A stretch of DNA of 64,000 nt from Euglena gracilis. Its lineage: Eukaryota; Euglenida; Euglenophyceae; Euglenales. The stretch is from contig CP154957.1 of NCBI GenBank assembly GCA_039621445.1, positions 16,686,595 to 16,750,594 of the forward strand, read 5' to 3'. The notes beneath the pieces were generated by a model. That model ran no database searches. It had not been told where the DNA came from and saw only the letters and a list, made by a program, of their open reading frames with translations. A program made the position numbers and the translations under genes. Shown here one piece after another: positions 31,901 to 43,082 of this stretch. Positions within the stretch are counted from its first letter, which is position 1. Each line of letters starts with the position of its first letter.

Positions 31901-34746
31901 CTCTTGTAATGGACGCTTCTGAGCACCCCTGCCCCAAGGTGGTCAGAAACAGCTGATCTGCAGAGCACTGTATCGGAGACAGATTCTGGAAGCAAAGACA
32001 TGCAAAAGATTTTTTTTGCATTTTTTAAAAAATGATTTTGTTGAATGTCTTCGAAAGCTTTAGGTGGTTCTTCAAAAAGCGGGAGTCAAGGGTACTCAAG
32101 GGAACTCTTCGAGTTCACCATTTTGCCTGATACATATGACGCATAGGTGAAAGGGCTCGCACCAAAATTTTGCCCGGTTACCCCCCATGCCCTCTACAAG
32201 AGCAGGGTCCAAATAGTAGAGCACCCCCACTCTGGCGAAGCGAGCGTCCACTACAAGAACACCCCCCTGGAAAACCAATGGAAGCAGAAGCAAGGCAAGT
32301 CATTCCATGTGATTGTGGCAAGGTTTGTAACTTGCCTCAAAATGAAAGCTTCCCAGAGCTCAGCGGTTAAACAATTCCTCCAACCTTGGCTGCCATTTGC
32401 GCTTGGCTGCCGGTTTAGGTGGAGGAAGGGAGGTTGAGGGGACCGGAAACTGACTGGAACGCTGTAGGAAAATGTGTGTGATGTCCACTAACCCCTCCCT
32501 GAATAGAAGCCCCCGGGGGCTACTATTCGGAACGTTGGTCGAAAACCGAGTGTGGGGGGGGCTTCTATTCGGGGGGGGGGGGGCACTATTCGGAAAAGTG
32601 GTCGAAAACCAGGGGGTCCGAGCATTATCGAAAAACTTTCTTTGTGGGTCTACTTTCCAAACCATGTCAAATTTGCTGCAAATGTTACTCTTGTGGATGG
32701 ATCATTAAACGTAAACTCACCCAACCCTCATTTAGAGGTATTGCGAAAACTGGAGCCCATACTGGACATTTACCCCCACATCCCCCCCGCCCCCCCCCCA
32801 CACCCACGGGGAGCGGGCTACTATTCGGGGGGGGGGGGGGCACTATTCGGAATTTTGGTCGAAACCGAGGGGGGGCTTCTATTCGGGGGGGGGGGGGGCA
32901 CTATTTGGGGGGGGGGGCTTCTATTCAAGGGGGGGTCGCTGAGCTCTTATCCCTTTATGGGTAAGAGCGAAGCTTACCACTGGGGGAAAACCCCCCCCCC
33001 GAACCCCCCCTCCCCCCGGCGGATTATCATTATCACCATGATCCCGGCCCCGTTCCCGAAAAATTTTTTTCAGTCGCGAGCGACTGGATTCCTAGTTTCC
33101 GAATCACCTGGGTTTGACCCCCAACTCCCCGCCAGGCCCGAGTTCTTCACGCGCGAAGGGGTCCAAACTGGGTAGGATTGGCCAACCCCCCTTTTTAAGC
33201 CCCCCCCCCTCTGGACGGCCAAAAAATGTCAATTTTCAAAATATCTCCAAAATGAAGCAAAATCAAAGGAAATGTCCGGAGACCTAATTTGAAGCCCTTG
33301 GAACGCCCCATCTGCCGGTATTTTGATTTCCCCGCAACTCCCCGCCTGGCCCGAGATACGGTCGTTTTTGGCCTGGATGGCCGTTTTGTACACTTTTTCC
33401 ACTGTTCGACTTAGCCGTTTTCGGGGGGTGGGGGGTCAAAAAATCGATGTTTTCAAAATTTCTCGAAAATGATGCAAAATCAAAGGAAATGTCCGGAGAC
33501 CTAAATTGAAGCCCTTGGAACGCTCTATCTACTGGGATTTTGGTTTCCCCGCAGCTCACCGCCTAGCCCGAGATACGGCCGTTTTTCAGCCAATTTAGGC
33601 CATTTTGTACACTTTTCCCTCTGTCCGACTTAGCCGTTTTCGGCCAAAAAAGTCGAAAAAAATCGAAAAAAAATTTTTTGCCCGAAACGATGTTTTTTGG
33701 CCTCCCGGACCCGGAAAAACTGTTTTTGAGCCGAAAACGAGCGTTTTTCGACCCGCCGGCGCCCCGTTTTGGGCCGCCGACCCATTGAATTTGGGTCAAA
33801 ACCGGGTCAAAAAAGTCGAAAAAAATCGAAAAAAAATTTTTTGCCCGAAACGATGTTTTTTGGCCTCCTGGACCCGGAAAAACTGTTTTTGAGCCGAAAA
33901 CGAGCGTTTTTCGACCGGCCAGCGCCCCGTTTTGGACCGCCGACCCATTGACTTTGGGTCAAAACCGGGTCGAAAAAGTCGAAAAAAATCGAAAAAAAAT
34001 TTTGCCCGAAACGATGTTTTTTGGCCTCCCGGACCCGGAAAAACTGTTTTTGAGCCGAAAACGAGCGTTTTTCGACCCGCCGGCGCCCCGTTTTGGGCCG
34101 CCGACCCATTGACTTCGGGTCAAAACCGGGTCAAAAAAGTCGAAAAAATTCGAAAAAAAATTTTTTGCCCGAAACGATGTTTTTTGGCCTCCCGGACCCG
34201 GAAAAACTGTTTTTGAGCCGAAAACGAGCGTTTTTTCGACCCGCCAGCGCCCCGTTTTGGGCCGCCGACCCATTGATTTTGGGTCAAAACCGGGTCAAAA
34301 AAGTCGAAAAAATCGAAAAAAAATTTTGCCCCAAACGATGTTTTTGGGCCTCCCGGACCCGGAAAAACTGTTTTTGAGCCGAAAATGAGCGTTTTTCGAC
34401 CCACCACCGCCCGCTTTCTGGCACAAAATCCATGGATTTCAGGCAAAAGAGCTCCATGGAGTGGGCTGGTATGTTTGGAGGGGTCAATGAAGGGGTGGGT
34501 GCGCGCTTATTAAGAGCTCAGCACTATTCAAAACCTGGTTTACAGGAGCAGGGTCCAAATAGAAGAGCACCCCCCTCTGGCGAAGCGAGTTTCCATTCCA
34601 TGTGGTTCCAGCCTAGGGAGGCCGTTCCCTGGGGGTGGGCGAGGTGGGGGGGGGGGGTCAGCCTTGCCTTGCACAGATGGCTCGCTGTGCCCTGGAACAC
34701 ACCTTGGGTGATGGAGTCCCCAAATGGCAGTTGCGGCCCTTTGCTT
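28076..34746 (-). CDS. SGNH/GDSL-type hydrolase, six exons
   Basis: Predicted esterase/lipase-fold hydrolase of the SGNH superfamily. Exons in transcript order: 34746-34703, 31607-31430, 29393-29234, 28994-28873, 28438-28389, 28134-28076. Block I PFGDSITQG with the catalytic Ser is split at a GTGTGT donor and joined in phase to GPGRSAYRRPLWW. Block II-like HEGWSG closes exon 2. Block III PDVVLFHLGVNDLL is in exon 3. Block V DDGIHPNEDGYRL, with the Asp/His pair, is in exon 6. Phases agree at every join except exon 5 to 6, which is open. The start and any signal peptide are upstream and not identified. A transmembrane exon at 19551 could be its C-terminal anchor. Family resembles acetylxylan-esterase-like SGNH proteins; substrate unknown. 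Confidence 0.8.
29234..29393 (-). CDS. SGNH hydrolase exon 3 (block III)
   Basis: Begins with the single base completing an Arg codon and reads PFPDVVLFHLGVNDLL, carrying the block III Asn, then NVGRLLRQFHAGNPSVTILL and SKLLPIK. It ends at AAG followed by GTCTTG in phase 0. Confidence 0.85.
30298..30573. repeat. Foldback element with telomere-like core, inserted in a microsatellite
   Basis: Left arm 30298-30395 and right arm 30487-30573 are inverted repeats (GGCAGCTCCCAACTATAT at one end, its complement at the other, and TGCGTTATTGATGGAATAGG inside). The 90-bp centre contains CCTAACCCTAACCCTAAC-type repeats. CATG/CATA-type microsatellite lies on both sides. The element has no coding potential. 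Confidence 0.85.
30574..31075. repeat. (CATA)n/(CATG)n microsatellite, about 500 bp
   Basis: Tetranucleotide CATA units with interspersed blocks of CATG and one CACACAC break near 30685. The long tyrosine/histidine or cysteine/methionine repeat frames across it are artefacts. Confidence 0.97.
31430..31607 (-). CDS. SGNH hydrolase exon 2
   Basis: Reads GPGRSAYRRPLWWLLRRAG, then FRFVGTRNASG and DLWHEGWSGKRTFHLL: the YR-x2-L-x2-LL helix, the FVG strand and the HEGWSG loop of SGNH hydrolases. Acceptor GCCGCAG, donor GTGTGT in phase 2. Confidence 0.82.
32490..32935. repeat. AT-box/G-run foldback sequence
   Basis: Repeated GAATAGAAGCCCCC, CTACTATTCGG and CTTCTATTCGGGGG units with GGTCGAAAACC between them, at 32502-32605 and 32815-32930. 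The same C-run/AT-box/G-run layout is found in other introns. Confidence 0.55.
32936..33600 (-). repeat. Inverted copy of the 27.2-27.5 kb repeat plus degenerate units
   Basis: 32936-32982 is the minus-strand copy of the GGTAAGCTTCGCTCTTAC unit. 33010-33185 is the reverse complement of 27235-27415 (shared TCGCGAGCGACTGG and GGCGGGGAGTTG-type sequence). 33220-33600 continues with reversed copies of the GGGCTTCAATTTAGGTC family. Confidence 0.75.
33640..34425. repeat. About 162-bp tandem repeat, four to five copies
   Basis: The phrase GACCCATTG..TTTGGGTCAAAACC recurs at about 33779, 33942, 34103 and 34266, giving periods of 161-163 bp. Each unit has GTCGAAAAAAATCGAAAAA, GGCCTCC.GGACCCGGAAAAA and GAGCGTTTTTCGACC. 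Diverged single units of the same family lie at 23440-23700, 24560-24660, 25780-25980 and 38740-38950. Confidence 0.9.
34703..34746 (-). CDS. SGNH hydrolase exon with block I GDSITQG
   Basis: Encodes the catalytic-serine motif LPFGDSITQG after a CACACAG acceptor and ends at AAG followed by GTGTGT, one base into the Gly codon. The next exon begins with the two missing bases at 31607. This phase match over a 3.1-kb intron is the strongest evidence that the two exons belong together. Confidence 0.8.
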
Positions 34747-34935
34747 CTGTGTGGCAGTCTCCCCCCCCAAAAAAACTGTACTGTATTGTATATATACTGC
34801 ATTATATATCAAAAATACTGTACTGCATTATGCATACTGTGTCACGGTACTAAATACCGCAATGCGGCGGCACAGGAGGGGAGGGAAGGGCCGGGCATGA
34901 TGCGGAGGGGGCAGCCCTCCATCGGGCGCCGGCCC

Positions 34936-35019
34936 TCAGCTCCCCGGCCAGCGGTCAGGGACAGGCATGGTCCGCGTGGTCCTCTGCTGGCCCACGGCCC
35001 ACCGGGACTCCATCGAGCC
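34936..35019 (-). CDS. Unassigned candidate exon with stop
   Basis: GC-rich segment after acceptor TCCCACAG, reading GSMESRWAVGQQRTTRTM to a TGA. It lies between the Fic gene end and the SGNH block I exon. It could be a terminal exon of the Fic gene or part of a 5' exon of the SGNH gene in another frame. Neither phase test is decisive. Confidence 0.25.
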   Translation of the reverse strand, partial: GSMESRWAVGQQRTTRTMPVPDRWPGS

Positions 35020-35639
35020 CTGTGGGAGAAACCCGAGGGAGGACGCGCCGTTGGAGGGGCGAGGCGGGTCGGCCGGCGGTGGGGACCAAGCCGGGAGGCG
35101 GGGATGTGTGGCCCCCCAGCGACTCACGGCAGTGTCAGTGGTCCGAAGGGGGGGGGATTGCAATCCCCCCCTTCGGTTTGCTTTTCCCCGCAAGCCCCTT
35201 TGCGCAAGGGAGGGACGTGCCTTTATTTGATCCAGAGCTTGTAGTGGTCCTGCAATTCTATAATTCTATGGGCTGACTGGGCGTTGACGAGCTGTGATTA
35301 CTCCTCACATTGTTTTTATATCCAAGCGGCTCACCGGAAAAGAAAAACCTGGGGCTCACAAATAGCGTGGAAGTGCTCGCTTGCCACTATTTCTGTCACA
35401 CACCACGCAGCTGGTGTGCCACAACATGGTGTGTGGCAAACAATTGGTACCCTCCCTTTGACTAGGAACCCTCTGTGCGAAAATTTTCCATCAGATGGAA
35501 AATGGTGGCTGAGAATTCGTTGACCCAAGTGTCCCGATACAGCAGGACGAATGGACACCAAAACCATCAGATGAAATAAGATTAACTGCGGTCGTTGTTG
35601 TCTACGATTGTCGAAGTCGAGGGAAATTGCAAAAAAAGG

Positions 35640-35840
35640 TCAGATGTACAAATGGTCCCAGGTCTGCCGCACGAGCGCGCAGTACTCGGGCAGGTCCTGG
35701 TCCAGGCACTGCTGCACGCAGCTGTAAAGGTACTCCGCCGCCTCGGTGGCATCGAAGTAGCGAAAGAGGTGGGCCGTGGCGTTGACCACCTCCAGTGTGC
35801 CGGCACTGTCCACGAAATGGAACTTCGTGTAGGGCATCAC
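35640..35840 (-). CDS. Fic C-terminal exon
   Basis: From acceptor [20 protein letters not shown], then [20 protein letters not shown] and a TGA at 35640. Bacterial Fic proteins have NDTADLYRYFDATAHAEFLY here, followed by about 40 more residues with a LRQNGG-like tail that I did not find, so the protein is either shorter or has one more exon. Confidence 0.82.
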   Translation of the reverse strand: MMPYTKFHFVDSAGTLEVVNATAHLFRYFDATEAAEYLYSCVQQCLDQDLPEYCALVRQTWDHLYI

Positions 35841-38800
35841 CTGACACAGGGCAGGGGGGCACACCATCAACCCTCAAAAATGCGATGTAAAAAAAAGCAA
35901 AAAAATCGCAAACCTTGCTACAATTGAAAACACAAAATAATCACAAAGCAAGGAGTTTGTGTTCCTCCCACCTGATATGGGGGGGGGTGGCTCGAGGGGT
36001 TTGCAAACGTTCGACTGGTTAAAAAAAAGCATGGCTGGGCACCGAGAGGTAAAATAACAGAAAGAAAAAGCAAACAACCAATAGGCCTCTGGGCCAGTGA
36101 GATTGTAAAGCCCTTCATTCCAAATTCGAAACAAATCCACACTTGGGGAACGAGCCTGCTGTCTTTATCATATATGATTCCCTGGTTGTCCAGACCACGC
36201 CATTGCTTACCGACACCCCCGGGGGGGGGGGGGTATTTTTTAAAATTAATCACCAACTTCCAACCAGCCCCCCACCCCGGGGGTCACTTTTGCCACCCAG
36301 CCAAAAATGGCCCAATCAATGGATTTTGGCCAAAACCCCAAAAAATTCCGGCACCTTGGGCGCTAGGTACTCACTTTCGGCCCGACCCCACCCCTAGGAG
36401 AGGTCCGGAGCTAAAAACCAGTCAGTCACTCTGAAAAACCACGTAGTCCCCGCGGGTGGGGGGGGGGGCAGTCGGGCACACCATAAGCAATGGTTATGGT
36501 TCGGACACACTATGAGAGAAATTACACAGGCTGCATTTCAGAAAAATTGAGTCTTTAACACAATCCCATCCTGTTCAGTCGCAGGTGCAAGTTGGACATA
36601 TGTGCGTGCATACTCCAAGGCCGGACGAGAAGGTTACAGATATGCGGGGAGGGGGAAACTGGCCAAGGTAAATAACGACCTTATGGAGGTGACAGCTTAC
36701 AATGGCTGGCTGGCTGGCTGGCACCCCAGGTGAGAACAGCCACACGCATCCTGGGGGTGGCACCTGTTCGTCGAAGGCCAGCAGGCAGCGCATGTACTGC
36801 TCCGGCTCCCGCACCATGAGCCGCGACACGGGGAACAGCATCTCGGGGACGTACTGCAACCGGCGCAGCACTTGCTGGATGAGGAAGCGGTGGGTCCGCC
36901 CGTTGCCGTCCTGAGAGACGGGCAGGACGATCGGTGACCCAACCGAAGCGCGAATTTTGCCCTCTGCTACTAGACTGGCCAGATTCGGGAAGGCCCCCCC
37001 AAAAAACAGAAAACCCTCGAAATAGCACAAAAAATTTTGGGCCTTGTTGGTTTCGTCATGATTCTAACCTACACAACAAATTTCAAAAAATTTTCGAAAC
37101 TGACATTTGAAATTTTCTGTTTTGCAGCTGATTTTACACAGGTAAAAAAAAGTGGGTTTGGTTGCATGGAGGGTCATGTGTGCGTCAGGAATTACTGAGT
37201 GATCCCGACGACAATAAGGGGAGGGGGTGACTTCCTCATTGGGTACGGGAGCATGTTTCCATTTCCACCGTTCATGTTTCCAAAAAAAAGGAGGCAATAC
37301 CATTTGCCCAGAACGTCAGATTCAGTGGAAACCACCTTGGACGTCAACCTAGCTCCTAATGCATTGAGATGTGTCATTTCCGCTAATCTCAGGGAAGTCG
37401 TGTCTGTGTGCGCAGATAGGTGGACAGGCAGGCGGGCACGTGAGCGTGCGTGCGCTGTGAAAACCCAATTAATGAGGGAGTCAATAACAACACTTTGAAT
37501 GCCAGAACTCCTTCAGCAGTTTATATTGGCCAGTGCTTTTGAGCTGAGCCTTCTACTTACTGCTACTACTTACTTACTACTTACTATTACGTTCTACAAA
37601 TCAAGGGGAGGAGCAACACAAATTGACCTTTCTTTAGCATGTTTGTCTTACCTTTTGAATCTGTGTCTTTTTCCCTTTTTGGGAAAGTGAAATTTAGTCC
37701 CGCAAATGTGTAACCCATGATTATTATTAGACGTCCACCCATAATGTCCAAAAGTTCCATTGTGCATTGTGGGCAAAGAAACCAATATAACAGGGTTCAA
37801 AGACTAATAACGAAACTTCACTTTTGGGGAGAGAAAAACGAAAATAGAAATATGAGTGAAACATGGAAATATCAAGCATTTCTGCAAAGATGGACTGGAA
37901 AGAAAATCATGCAAGAATTTTGTTTTCGGTTTTGATTTCATTTTCACATGTGTCTGCAGTTGGTCATATGGGCTACACAAGGCTGGTTTTCAATCCAACT
38001 TGAAATTGCCAGGCTTCTCACCCCAGTGAAATCTGGGCTGTGGGCTTTGCAAAAACAAAATCAGGCGAATAATAATAAAAAATTATTCAGTCCCTTTTTC
38101 TTCTTCTTGCGATTTGGCATTTAGACTTCCACAGCACTCTATTCCCCGGAAGAGAATGACTGGCAAGCTCTGTTTTTTTAGGGAAGGGAAATTATTGACC
38201 TTTAATTAATTGAACTCCCTTTCATTGACCTTTAAATAACTTAAATAATTTAATTTGAATTAATTAATTAATCTAAATAATTTTCAATTTAATAATAGTA
38301 ATAAATGATAATAATTGTTTTAAATAATAATAGTAATAAATAATAATAATTTATATAAGAGTTTAAATAATAGATGACCTTTGATAAATGTTGGCATTGC
38401 CACCATCACACGCATTACATTAATTAAATGCACCTGGAAGGGATGTACAAACACCAAGCCGAAGCCAAGGGCCGCAGCCACCACCACACAGTCAAGGTCT
38501 GCAGCGTTCTGCTGGTCACGCTCAACACGATGGTACATGGCGAAGATGCCTCGCAGCATGCTCCCTTCCGTGCAAACTCCAATGGACGGGGGGGGGGGTT
38601 GAGTTAGCCATGACCTGAGAGCGTTGATCCTGTGATGCAAAGCCGACGTCAAGTGCTGGTAATGCCAGGCAGGCATCCCACAACAGGACAACAGCGGGTA
38701 TTTTTAGGCGCCTTAAAAAAAAAACCTAGAAAGTCCTCAAAAAACATGCAATTTTTTGGCCGAAAATGCCCAAGAAACGATTAAAACCGCAAAAAAAAAA

Positions 38801-41800
38801 CCCTTAAAAAACATTTTGTTGAAATCTTCGAAATTTAGGCCGAAAATGAAGTTGCAAAAATCTTGGCAAAAACAAATCAAATCCAAGAAAAAAAGGTTTT
38901 TGGCATCGCTGCAATATTTCGACTTTTTTTTGGTCTTTGACCCCGTTTGCCCGGATGGCCCTTGGACTTACTTTGGAAAATAGATGCCTCAATATTTTGA
39001 AATGCTTTAAAAAAAATTTAAAAAAGCGCCTGCAGGGCAAATGAACACCGAATGCAATGGCGAAGACTACTAAATGAACACCAGTAACCGGGCAAAATTT
39101 TGGTAAAAACCTTAAAAGATTTAAAAGATTTACGCCTTAAAAAAATACTCCCCTAGGACAACACCCCCTGGTGTAGGGGTGCGATATGGGTTGAGAAGGA
39201 GAATCCTGGGTGGGTGTGCCACTTCAATGTCCTGGGGTGGTACTTTCTTTGCTTTCCCGGGGCTGAAACCCACAACGGTTTTTATCTGAAAACGGGCACT
39301 ATGATTGTTTAAAGCGAAAAAAAGCGAAAAAAAAAAGTGCCTCAAACAGGCATAAATGACCTTTTTTCCAAAAAGGCAATTCTGAGAGAATGCTTTTGTA
39401 CTTTACACATTTCTGCTGGAAAAGACGCTGAAAGAGATCGATAGCATCAAAAAAAAAGTTCCATTGTGCAACATTATTTCATGTGCAACATTATTTCATA
39501 TGCAACAACGTAAATGTTTCGAACAATCATTTCACCTTTCTATAAAAAAAATGCCAGCATCCTTTTCTTTTGAAAACAAACTTCGGGTTTTAAATAAATA
39601 ATTAAACAACAACAAATAAATAAAACAACTGAAAAAGGTTTAAACAATTGCAGAGTCTCTAAAAAAAACTTATTTTCCCAGCCTGCCTGAAAATCCCACC
39701 CCGGACCCTTCCTGGGGAGTGGACCCAATCCCCCACCAACCACAAAATTTCTTTTGTCTGGCCAACGAACCCCATCTGCCAAATCTGACCCTTACCCCTC
39801 CCCCCCTCCTTCCAACCCGGGAGTGACAACCCGAGGCACAGTGAACGACTGTTGGGAGGCGCCTGCCCGAGCGGTACGTCCTCTGGCTTGGCAGCGATGA
39901 AGTGGACGATGTCCTTCACGTCGTCCACCGTGCACACCGTTTCGGAGACATAAACCTGGCCCCCAGCAAGCAAGGGAACAGGTGCCCTCACACATACACC
40001 CGGCGCGCGCGCACACACACTTTCGTACATCTATTTCCACAAACTTGTTTTATTTGAACATTACATAAGTGCACAATACATTATGCAATACATTAAATGT
40101 ATTAATTATTAATGCATGCAATACACGAAATGTGTTTTATATTATGTGCATGACATGACACATGATGTATTACATCAAACGAATGTATGCATGTGTTATA
40201 CTCTGCAAAATCTATTTATTATTATGAATATTGTGTGCATGTGTGCCCCCAAAAATATTCTTATGTCCCTCGAACAGGTAAGCATTCCCGGCCAAAAGTG
40301 GGAGGGAGGAAACTATTGACCGGGGAAAATTATCATATGGTATAATAACATTTGTACATGTTCTGGTCGTTTCCAACATTCCAAAACACAAAATTTGCGG
40401 TTTCATTGTACATTTGCACAAACAAGCATTACGTAAAACAACAAACCAGCATTAAAACCCATTTCCTGGGCCCAACACCTGGCTTGAATTTCCACTGCCG
40501 TAAACAGAATTCAGCTGTAATTTATTTACTACTGTCGATTTGCAAGGAGATGTCCGTTTACTACTCTCAAAAATCAAGACAGACACCCGAGTTTGTGAGT
40601 GAGTGATCAAACCCAAGCCTGAAAATCTCTGTCAGCCCAAAGGGTTGTGGCGAGTAATATAATGTTTTCATCTGAAAATCTCTGTCAGGTTGTGGCGAGT
40701 AATGTGTTTCCATCATTGTCTCGAGACAGGATTAAAGACAACCCACACACTTGGACCACCTTGCCCGGATTTGGATTAAGGGATGAGATGGGTCGAAAAC
40801 TGGGAAATTTGCCTCATGCGTGTCTTGCACTGGCTTTTCAAAGCGCTGTGACAGTGCTGGCTGGGGTGCTGTTGTGTGGGGTTGGGCCGCGCTGATGATC
40901 TGGCAGAGGCCTGGGGTTGAAACCCCACCCACAAACCTCGAAGGAATACAAAACTCCATTGGCACACTGTGAACCTTTCAGGAACACTGACCCTTTGGAT
41001 AACTAATTAATAAATGATTGAGCTCTGGAGTGTGCAGTTGTCAAAAGAACATCCGCCCACCTCACCTCTGGCTGTTAACCGTTATGGGGGGGGGGGCAAA
41101 AAACGAGAGCAAAAAGCCAGCAAAAACCTGGATGTTTAAGATCAGGTAGAGTGAGGAATTTCCCCCAGCCTCGCCTAGAACGTCAGATTGGGCAGTGGGG
41201 CGGTGCGATTCACGGACCTCCTGTGCGACTTTTGTGGAACCCCCCTGCCTTGCGATGCGCCAAACCAGACACACTGCCGGCCGGAAGCGACCTGGAGGAG
41301 CATGCTTGAAAGGCGACATCCCAACGCCAAGGCCCTGTCCCCTCAGCTGCAGTCCTGCACCTCCATTGCACGCCTGTGGCCGTCCAGTCAGCAGCCGGTA
41401 TGCCATGCCCAGAAAAAAACCGTGCCGTGCAAATTTTGGCCAGCTTCAGGGAGGCAGAAACCACCAGCAGCGTGGCCCTGCCAGCCCAAAGCTGCCCGGG
41501 TTCCATCTTTGGTGGACAAGGTTGATAAAATATGATGGTAAAAAAAAAACGTTTAAAAACGTTCCCAATTCTCTCAACCAAGAATTCAGCCAAAACTTGA
41601 GGCACACAATGGAAAGAGCTTGTTGCCTCGCATATTCGGGTAATTGTAATAACCGTCAAAAAAAAGGCAGGACGGGATGGAGGCACCTGTTCCTTCCGGA
41701 TACCGTAATTGTCGTTGGGCAGAGAGGAGACCCCCATCAGGGCTGGCAGCACAAATCGCAGCATGCTCGCCTGAGGGAAAGCAACCAGTGCCTGGAACGC

Positions 41801-43038
41801 ACGTCGCAACTTCTCCAACCGGAAGTGGTGGGGACAAGAAGTTACCTCGTTGGCCAAAACCAATGCGCTTCAAAAAAAGAACATTGTGAAAGTAATGATT
41901 TTTGCCGTTGAATAAGGGTCATTTTCGGGTTGATTTGTGGGTGCCGTAAGAGGGGCCAGATCATTTGTGGTGTCAAGAGGTTTTGGATGATTTTGGTGGT
42001 CTAAGGTGGGTCGAATGGTGGGTCGACTCCCGGGAGAGGGTTGCCAAAAAACCTTATTGTGCCCCCAAACACCCATTTAACCCATCAACCCGGGGGCGGT
42101 CCGTTACATTTGCACCGAATATGCCCCTCTGTTTGCTGAATGCCTCGGGCAGTGTCAAGTACGATGTAGCCCACACCTGTGGTATTGCGAGAATCCAAAG
42201 AGGTACTCACCCATATGCCCGCAATATTGCCCGCATATTGCCACCCCCCCCCCGCTTGTGCCGGTCGATTGGTCAATGGACAAACCTCGTCCAGTGGTAT
42301 GGAGTCAAAGTTGCCATGGCGCATCAGTGTCGTCACGAGGGTTTGGATGTCCACCGTATGGTAGTGAACCCCTGCAGCACGCAGAGGTAGGGAATTCTGC
42401 AGATGTGAGGAGGGTAACGCCGCTCCGACACCAATATTGATGCTGCAAGTTCAGCGGTGTGAACTTTCCAGGTAAGGATCTGTTCTGGTTCATCAGCCAA
42501 AAAGTTGTTGAGAAAAAACGTTGCAAGCTGCCGCATTGGTGGCAACTTTCAAATTCAAAATCGAAAAAAAAATCCATTAATCGGTACAAACTGCATGTTT
42601 TTGTTCGTCAAAAATCCAATGATTTGAAATTTCACCATTTTCACCACCTGAGATATTCGGCATTTTTTTTCAGAGTACTTTTTCAACGTCTCCTGCTTCG
42701 CACCGTCAGATGGGGAGTCTAGAATTTGTGGGGGTCTTATTTTGGTTTTTTGTTCGATCGGCCCAGGGGGGATCTTTTTGGAGGAGGTTCCTATTTGGGG
42801 GACACATGACACGAAGAAGCGGGGGAAAAAAAACTGGTATTTTCGGAACCAGAAAAATGATTTTTCGAGCCTGGGTCGGTCAAGCAACCCCCCTGAAGGT
42901 TTTCAGAAGCGGATCCAAAAATAAGAACCGTGTCTATTTGGGGGGAGGTACGTTCTGTACACATATCCCATCAAAGATAGAAAAGTACATTGATTGATTG
43001 GTTGGTTGGTCGATTGATTGGTTGATTGATTGACAGAC

Positions 43039-43082
<44 letters not shown>

